Source: an uncultured Clostridia bacterium
GTDB lineage: Bacteria > Bacillota > Clostridia > Christensenellales > Aristaeellaceae
Direction: 5' to 3'
NCBI GenBank assembly: GCA_934615235.1
Contig: CAKTTL010000146.1
Location: 1-5,564 of the forward strand
Length of the DNA: 5,564 nucleotides
The notes beneath the pieces are model-generated. The model was not told the DNA's origin and did not search any database. It saw only the letters and a program-made list of their open reading frames with translations. The position numbers and the translations under genes are program-made. Shown one piece after another: positions 4,712 to 5,564 of the stretch; the stretch's first letter is position 1, and every line of letters begins with the position of its first letter.

Positions 4712-5564
4712 TTATTTATGCCAATCAAATACAATTCCCAGCGGCGCAGCCGGATTCTCCACCAGCCTGTGATAAATTTCCGGCGCTCTTTCAGGCGAAA
4801 CGACATCCGAAACGAGCGGTTTCGCCTTCATTTTGCCGCGCGCCATCATTCCCAGCATCATTGCAAAATCGTCATGGCGCGTCCAGTAGCCCTCACGCGA
4901 ATCAAAAGCAGGACGGATAAAGTTATGCGCGCCGATCAGCTGCACGCCGGGCTTATGCACCAGCTGATAGAAATCCACCGGCGTATCGCTCACGCGCGTG
5001 CACCCGGTCAGGCTGATCCGCCCTTCGCGGCTGGCAACCGTCAGCGCCTGCACAAGCGCTTTTGCCGAACCGGTTACTTCCACATTGCAGTTTACCATTC
5101 GGCCATGCATTGCCTCGCGGACTTTATCAACGAAATCCGGCTGCGAAGGGTCAAGCGCCAGGTCTGCGCCAAGCTGCAGCGCGATTTCGCGACGCTTCGC
5201 GTCGAAATCCACCGCCATCACCGGCAGTCCGCCGCTAAGCGCCAGCGTCTGTACCGCAAACATGCCCAGAATTCCCAGGCTCGTCACCATTCCGCTCTCG
5301 CCCAGCTGCAGGCGCGTCTTGCGCGCCCCCTGCACGCCCATGCTGCCAATCACCACAAACGCCGCTTCGAGCTGATCCACTTCCGGCTCTTCGATACGAA
5401 AGAATCCGTTTGCATTCTTCTGGAACTCGCACACGCAGTGGCTGCGGTGATTCAGGTGATCCGTCAGCACACGGTCGCCAACGTGAAACTCCGTCACCTC
5501 CGCGCCGGCTTTGACAATTCGTCCGCTGCCGCTATATCCCAGCCGTTTGGGAAAACCATGCACC
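4712..5564 (-). CDS. Medium-chain (zinc-type) alcohol dehydrogenase, 5' end outside window
   Basis: These 284 codons are the C-terminal part of a medium-chain dehydrogenase/reductase, which oxidises an alcohol or polyol with NAD(P). The frame is open through the right edge; the GTG at 5563 is internal (a His-Gly-Phe-Pro segment leading into LGYSGSGRIVKAG), so the start and first zinc ligands are missing. Visible landmarks are the GroES-like fold consensus LGYSGSG and HVGDRV, the Rossmann loop SLGILGMFAVQ (visible residues 95-105), and Asp119 after beta2 (MAVDF), which suggests NAD(H). It ends GIVFDWHK as family members do. No four-cysteine structural zinc lobe is seen after GDRV; only Cys43 and Cys45 occur there, so the protein belongs to a branch lacking that lobe. 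It is the first visible gene of the operon, and 15 bases separate its stop from the next start. Confidence 0.88.
   Translation of the reverse strand, partial: VHGFPKRLGYSGSGRIVKAGAEVTEFHVGDRVLTDHLNHRSHCVCEFQKNANGFFRIEEPEVDQLEAAFVVIGSMGVQGARKTRLQLGESGMVTSLGILGMFAVQTLALSGGLPVMAVDFDAKRREIALQLGADLALDPSQPDFVDKVREAMHGRMVNCNVEVTGSAKALVQALTVASREGRISLTGCTRVSDTPVDFYQLVHKPGVQLIGAHNFIRPAFDSREGYWTRHDDFAMMLGMMARGKMKAKPLVSDVVSPERAPEIYHRLVENPAAPLGIVFDWHK

Noticed and set aside
1..5564. CRISPR array, tRNA, rRNA or insertion sequence
   Set aside because: I saw no regularly spaced direct repeats, tRNA cloverleaf or rRNA sequence, and no transposase-like reading frame or paired terminal repeats.

Overview
The window looks like part of the chromosome of an anaerobic, moderately GC-rich Gram-positive bacterium, most plausibly a gut- or sediment-type member of the Clostridia. 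This is inferred from a glycyl radical enzyme (an oxygen-sensitive family), a strong AAGGAGG ribosome binding site, and the general look of the proteins. No gene here fixes the taxonomy.

Layout. Positions 1-276 (+) hold the 3' end of a GNAT acetyltransferase gene, cut by the window edge and visibly AT-rich (about 40% GC over its first 180 bases). Positions 277-527 are non-coding: a GC-rich patch, then a perfect 14-bp inverted repeat (423-466) that probably ends transcription between the converging genes. From 528 to the right edge, everything is on the minus strand and reads right to left as one likely operon. In transcription order it holds a medium-chain (zinc-type) alcohol dehydrogenase lacking its N-terminus (4712 to beyond 5564), a short-chain dehydrogenase (3947-4696), a 213-228 base gap with a strong hairpin and possible decayed coding sequence, a divergent glycyl radical enzyme (1478-3718), and a phosphotriesterase/lactonase-family metallohydrolase (528-1472).

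How the genes may work together. Two NAD(P)-type dehydrogenases, a radical C-C or C-X lyase/dehydratase and a binuclear metal hydrolase make a plausible catabolic module. The dehydrogenases could oxidise a polyol, sugar derivative or similar alcohol, the radical enzyme could cleave or dehydrate it, and the hydrolase could open a lactone or ester. The substrate cannot be read from the sequence. The radical-SAM activase that the glycyl radical enzyme needs is not in the window.

The most interesting item is the glycyl radical enzyme. It has a clear C-terminal glycyl loop (RVTGW) and a candidate thiyl cysteine, but reads GCFN where the eliminase-type family members usually read GCxE. It also carries a CxxCxC cluster where the family usually has a glycine-rich ARYNxTG...GxAN segment, and its N-terminal part is short and divergent. 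This suggests a subclass with chemistry that I cannot match to a characterised enzyme.
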